The position numbers and the translations under genes were made by a program. A stretch of 64,000 nucleotides of DNA from Oscillospiraceae bacterium (GTDB lineage: Bacteria > Bacillota > Clostridia > Oscillospirales > Acutalibacteraceae). This document shows positions 61,287 to 64,000 of the stretch, in pieces. Location of the stretch: assembly GCA_015066175.1 (NCBI GenBank), contig SVOW01000008.1:1-64000 (forward strand), read 5' to 3'. The notes under the pieces were generated by a model. The model was not told the DNA's origin. It did no database searches and worked only from the letters and a program-made list of their open reading frames with translations. Position 1 is the stretch's first letter; each line of letters begins with the position of its first letter.

Positions 61287-62373
61287 AATATGTAAGAATT
61301 TCTTTTACAGTCTCTTTTTCAAGGGACTGTATTTTTTCTTTATCAAAACTTCGTGAATACACCTCAAAATATTCATCTCTGTGTTTTTTAGCTTCACCAA
61401 GAAGGAAATAAGCCTGATTAAGAAGTTCTTTTCGTGCTGAAATATTAAACCTGATTCTGCTTTTATGTTTTTTCATTTTTTCGCCGTCAAGAAATCTTGC
61501 AGAGCTTACTCTTCTGAAACATTCGCCTCTGTAATGATGTATCTCATTCGATGTGATAATGCCGACGCCAAGTTCCGGAATAAAAATATGTTCAGGAGTA
61601 GTGAATTGTGTTTTTAAAGGAGAAAGCATGTTTACAACATCAAAGCCGCACAGAAGAGTGCTCTCACGGATTTGCGATATAAGAAGCTCAGAAACTGTGC
61701 CGATTTTATCGTCGATGCAGTATATTTTCGGACACATACTCACAAGTGTGTTTTCAGGGAAACTTACGCCCTGTGGTGTGATTGATGTCAGAAAACGGAA
61801 ATATTCTTTTCCGCTGAATGACGACAGCGACCCTAATTCCTTTTTCACGAAACGTGCAACAAAACGCTCGATTTTTTCTGCATTCACAGCGTCGCTTGCA
61901 AGTCTTTGCGTATCGTTAGAAACCGACTTTACCGCAGATAGAAAACGCACAGCCTTCTCTTTATACTTTTTCTCATTATCCATTGCTTCTCTGATAATTG
62001 CTTTGTTCAGATACAGCTCTTTCTTGTTTGCTGCAGCAGACAAATCAACAGAATATTGTCTGCTGTCAGGCATTGACATAATAAAACTGTTGTGTAAATT
62101 TCCGTCAAATATGTACACATCAACATCAGGCAGATATGCACCGTCAAGACTTTCCGGAGCAAAAGAATTTCTGAATTTCTGCATATACAAACCTTCCTTT
62201 TCAAGCTGTGTGCACACATTTCCGATAAATGAAGCACTTTCGCTTACACCGCCCCTTACAACAAAAGTTCTTGTATTATGGCTGTCTTCCGCACAAACCG
62301 AAGAAACTGAAAAAAATCCGTCAGGAGTCAATGAACCGGAATAAAATGTTGCAGCATTAGTAATCATACGCAA
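61273..62373 (-). CDS. PRK06851-like P-loop protein with altered Walker A
   Basis: A 366-residue protein resembling the two-part ATPase-like family PRK06851. The N-terminal P-loop position reads VVRGGVSESASFIGNV, where active members have G-x-x-G-x-G-K-S-T; the Walker lysine is lost. Two structurally repeated segments support a duplicated fold: SFAPESLDGAYLPDVDVYIF and, in the second half, FTTPEHIFIPELGVGIIT. Between them are helices (about 115-190). RBS AGGAGG. The family is of unknown function; this member is probably not an ATPase. Confidence 0.65.
   Translation of the reverse strand: MRMITNAATFYSGSLTPDGFFSVSSVCAEDSHNTRTFVVRGGVSESASFIGNVCTQLEKEGLYMQKFRNSFAPESLDGAYLPDVDVYIFDGNLHNSFIMSMPDSRQYSVDLSAAANKKELYLNKAIIREAMDNEKKYKEKAVRFLSAVKSVSNDTQRLASDAVNAEKIERFVARFVKKELGSLSSFSGKEYFRFLTSITPQGVSFPENTLVSMCPKIYCIDDKIGTVSELLISQIRESTLLCGFDVVNMLSPLKTQFTTPEHIFIPELGVGIITSNEIHHYRGECFRRVSSARFLDGEKMKKHKSRIRFNISARKELLNQAYFLLGEAKKHRDEYFEVYSRSFDKEKIQSLEKETVKEILTYFSCT
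61306..61339 (+). terminator. degV terminator inside the opposite gene
   Basis: Stem TACAGTCTCTT (61306-61316) / AAGGGACTGTA (61321-61331) with one G-U, then TTTTTTC. It lies within the 3' end of the minus-strand gene ending at 61273. Confidence 0.7.
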
Positions 62374-62485
62374 ACCTCCTTTTTATCATTCTATGCAAGA
62401 TTCAGGAAATGGTGATTTTTTGTTGAAAAGAATACCCCGATGTGATACAATAGTTTATGAATTATTCACACGGAGGAAAATCGCT

Positions 62486-63493
62486 ATGATTACTTGTCCG
62501 AAATGTCGCAGAAACCTGCCCGAAGATTCGGAGCATTGCAAATTCTGCGGAAGCGAAATTAAACTTAACACCGATAAATTATCATCAGACAGTCATAAAA
62601 GCAAACCTAAAAAGAAAGTTTCTTCAGGCAAAATTGTTATTGCAACAATCGCTGCTGTGATGTCAGTTGTGGTAGTTTCAGTCATTATTCTGTTAGGTCC
62701 CGGCAACCCCACTCTTGACATAAACGGAAATGATAAAATTTCTGCTATCAAAGATTTTATAAAAAATCCTGTTTATAACAATGATGACGTTGCAACCGTC
62801 ACTTTTCCCGAAGGTTTCACTGCAACACAGATTGCAGAAAGGCTTGAAGAAAACAATATCTGCAATGCACAGGAATTTCTCGAAAGAGTGCAGAATCCCT
62901 CTGAAGAATTGCTGAACAAACTTGAAATCACAAACAAAGATGAACGCGTTTTCACCCTTGAAGGTTACCTTTTCCCTGACACATATGAGTTTTATATCGA
63001 TGAAAGCGTAGACTCTGTAATCGGACGTTTCACCGATAACTACTTTGCCAGAATTTCAGACAAAGACAGGCAACGTGCTGCCGAGCTCGGTTATACAATG
63101 GACGAAATTATGACTATTGCTTCCATTATACAGGCAGAAGCAGGCAACAGCGAAAATTATAAAGTTTCTTCTGTTCTTCACAACAGACTTGATACAGGCA
63201 CACCCATTGAATGTGACGTCACAATCAATTACCTTGAAACTCACTGCAGTCCGTTTCTTGAAAACGGCATAACTGAAGAAAACAGGAATAATTATAACAC
63301 TTACAAATGTCCCGCTTTACCGAAAGGACCAATCTGCAGCCCCGGATACGATTCAATCAAAGCAGCTCTTTACCCTGCTGAAACAGATTTTCTTTTCTTT
63401 GTAACTGACCAGGACCTTACAACTTATTATTACGCTGTAACGTGGGATGAACATGTTGCAAACTGCAAAACTGCAGGAGTACCCGGATATTGA
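62486..63493 (+). CDS. mltG: Endolytic murein transglycosylase MltG with N-terminal zinc ribbon
   Basis: A 335-residue membrane protein. A cytoplasmic zinc ribbon (C4, C7, C18, C21; CPKC and CKFC) leads to a Lys-rich linker and a membrane helix near 46-67. Then come the LysM-like region (TFPEGFTATQIAERLEENNI) and the YceG domain with catalytic glutamate in ASIIQAEAGNSENY and VLHNRLDTGTPIECD, ending ALYPAETDFLFFVTD. It cleaves nascent peptidoglycan. A zinc ribbon before MltG is not the usual architecture. ATG 62486 follows GGAGG; the upstream in-frame reading has no RBS. Confidence 0.9.
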   Translation: MITCPKCRRNLPEDSEHCKFCGSEIKLNTDKLSSDSHKSKPKKKVSSGKIVIATIAAVMSVVVVSVIILLGPGNPTLDINGNDKISAIKDFIKNPVYNNDDVATVTFPEGFTATQIAERLEENNICNAQEFLERVQNPSEELLNKLEITNKDERVFTLEGYLFPDTYEFYIDESVDSVIGRFTDNYFARISDKDRQRAAELGYTMDEIMTIASIIQAEAGNSENYKVSSVLHNRLDTGTPIECDVTINYLETHCSPFLENGITEENRNNYNTYKCPALPKGPICSPGYDSIKAALYPAETDFLFFVTDQDLTTYYYAVTWDEHVANCKTAGVPGY

Positions 63494-63537
63494 TAAAAAC
63501 ATATAAATTAAAATGATTTTGAAAGGAAGTCTTATCT

Positions 63538-64000
63538 TTGAAAAAGTTTTTGTCAGTAATTTTAACGTTGGTTATTATGCTGAGCGTAGCAGCTTGTTCT
63601 GATTCAAAAACTGAAATAAAAGTCGCAACCACTCTCAGCACCGCAGCACAGTCTTCTCCCGAAAGTATCCCGGAAGAAAACACAACAGAACTTTCAGCAG
63701 ACGCAACAACCAATGGACCTCAGACAGGTCACTGCACAGAAGAATCTGCAGCTTCAGGCAGCACCGATAACCGGACATCGACTACTAAGAATTCTTCTTC
63801 AACAACAAAAAATCAGGTTACCACAACAAATAAGCCTGTCACTACAACACAAAAAGTTACGACCACATCACCTTCCTCACCAAAACTTCCCTCATATTCT
63901 CCGGAAACTGAAATCGTAACTTTGTTCAATAAAATCAACGACTACAGAGTACAGAACGGTCTGAATAAACTTGTTCTTGACCCTGATCTTTGCAAAATGG
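63538..64000 (+). CDS. CAP-domain lipoprotein, 3' end outside window
   Basis: An open frame from TTG 63538 (RBS GAAAGGAAG eight bases before) to the window end. Signal peptide with lipobox VAAC, lipidation at C20, then a long Thr/Ser/Pro-rich stretch to about residue 115. The visible end, IVTLFNKINDYRVQNGLNKL, is the first helix of a CAP (SCP/PR-1) domain followed by VLDPDLCKM. Bacterial CAP lipoproteins are external and of unclear function. At least 154 codons are seen; the rest is cut off. Confidence 0.75.
   Translation, partial: MKKFLSVILTLVIMLSVAACSDSKTEIKVATTLSTAAQSSPESIPEENTTELSADATTNGPQTGHCTEESAASGSTDNRTSTTKNSSSTTKNQVTTTNKPVTTTQKVTTTSPSSPKLPSYSPETEIVTLFNKINDYRVQNGLNKLVLDPDLCKM

Noticed and set aside
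1-64000. Mobile elements, phage genes, tRNA and rRNA genes
   Set aside because: I looked for transposase, integrase, phage structural and RNA gene signatures on both strands and saw none; only the small dispersed repeat suggests mobility.

Overview
This 64 kb window looks like a chromosomal segment of an anaerobic, low-to-medium GC Firmicute of the class Clostridia, most likely a gut or rumen Oscillospiraceae (Ruminococcaceae)-type organism. Reasons visible in the sequence are strong AGGAGG-type ribosome binding sites, common TTG starts, TTGACA-N17-TATAAT promoters, the Firmicute gene order rimP-nusA-ylxR-ylxQ-infB-rbfA-nrnA-truB-ribF, a reverse rubrerythrin and a flavin reductase-rubredoxin fusion (oxygen defence of anaerobes), BspA-like leucine-rich-repeat surface protein, many glycoside hydrolases, and sporulation-type membrane proteins. 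No phage, transposase, CRISPR array, tRNA or rRNA was found. The taxonomic placement is inference; no database search was run.

Layout. 0.1-1.4 kb: a PerR-type regulator with its own Per-box-like promoter, followed by reverse rubrerythrin. 1.4-5.6 kb: two tandem PepSY proteins, small membrane protein, a lipoprotein divergent from an XRE regulator, a degenerate phosphoribosyltransferase and inorganic pyrophosphatase. 5.7-9.5 kb: a 1269-residue LRR/Big surface protein. 9.7-15.5 kb: GH38 alpha-mannosidase, GH130 phosphorylase, VTT membrane protein and a P-loop kinase-like protein. 15.5-20 kb: secreted lipase-like hydrolase, secreted purple-acid-phosphatase-like enzyme and a MATE exporter. 20-27.8 kb: the translation/transcription operon from rimP to ribF, preceded by a strong leader hairpin. 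27.9-30 kb: RCC1-repeat membrane protein, a relic of a second pyrophosphatase gene, and a small zinc-ribbon protein. 30.1-35.6 kb: GH2 beta-galactosidase with dusB, then Hrb-like flavin reductase-rubredoxin and an S51 peptidase. 35.6-39 kb: a zinc-ribbon/pseudokinase/PASTA protein, M23 (SpoIIQ-like) protein and lexA. 39-45.3 kb: gap, an SGNH esterase, a CD1247-type acidic protein, efp, lysC and hom. 45.5-50.5 kb: ytvI-like permease with araA, araD, a RadC-like protein and an alkaline-phosphatase-superfamily protein. 50.7-51.9 kb: rpsF-ssb-rpsR. 52-60 kb: a large unknown membrane protein, a second lipoprotein/XRE divergent pair, and nudF-GH13-clan GH-A hydrolase operon. 59.4-64 kb: M14 carboxypeptidase, DegV, a P-loop-like protein with a ruined Walker A, MltG with a zinc ribbon, and a partial CAP-domain lipoprotein cut by the window edge.

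The genes describe a saccharolytic anaerobe that breaks down mannose-, galactose-, glucose- and arabinose-containing glycans, protects itself with non-haem diiron peroxidase systems, and carries several cell-envelope proteins. The most interesting items are: a pseudokinase with PASTA domains; a recurrent N-terminal zinc ribbon with C-x2-C-x(9-10)-C-x2-C spacing on four otherwise unrelated proteins (three of them membrane-spanning); two repeats of the divergent lipoprotein/XRE gene pair, one with three abutting inverted repeats between the genes; a four-copy dispersed hairpin element bounded by an AT palindrome; two enzymes-turned-something-else (phosphoribosyltransferase and P-loop protein) lacking key catalytic residues; and short aromatic or amphipathic C-terminal tails on three secreted proteins.
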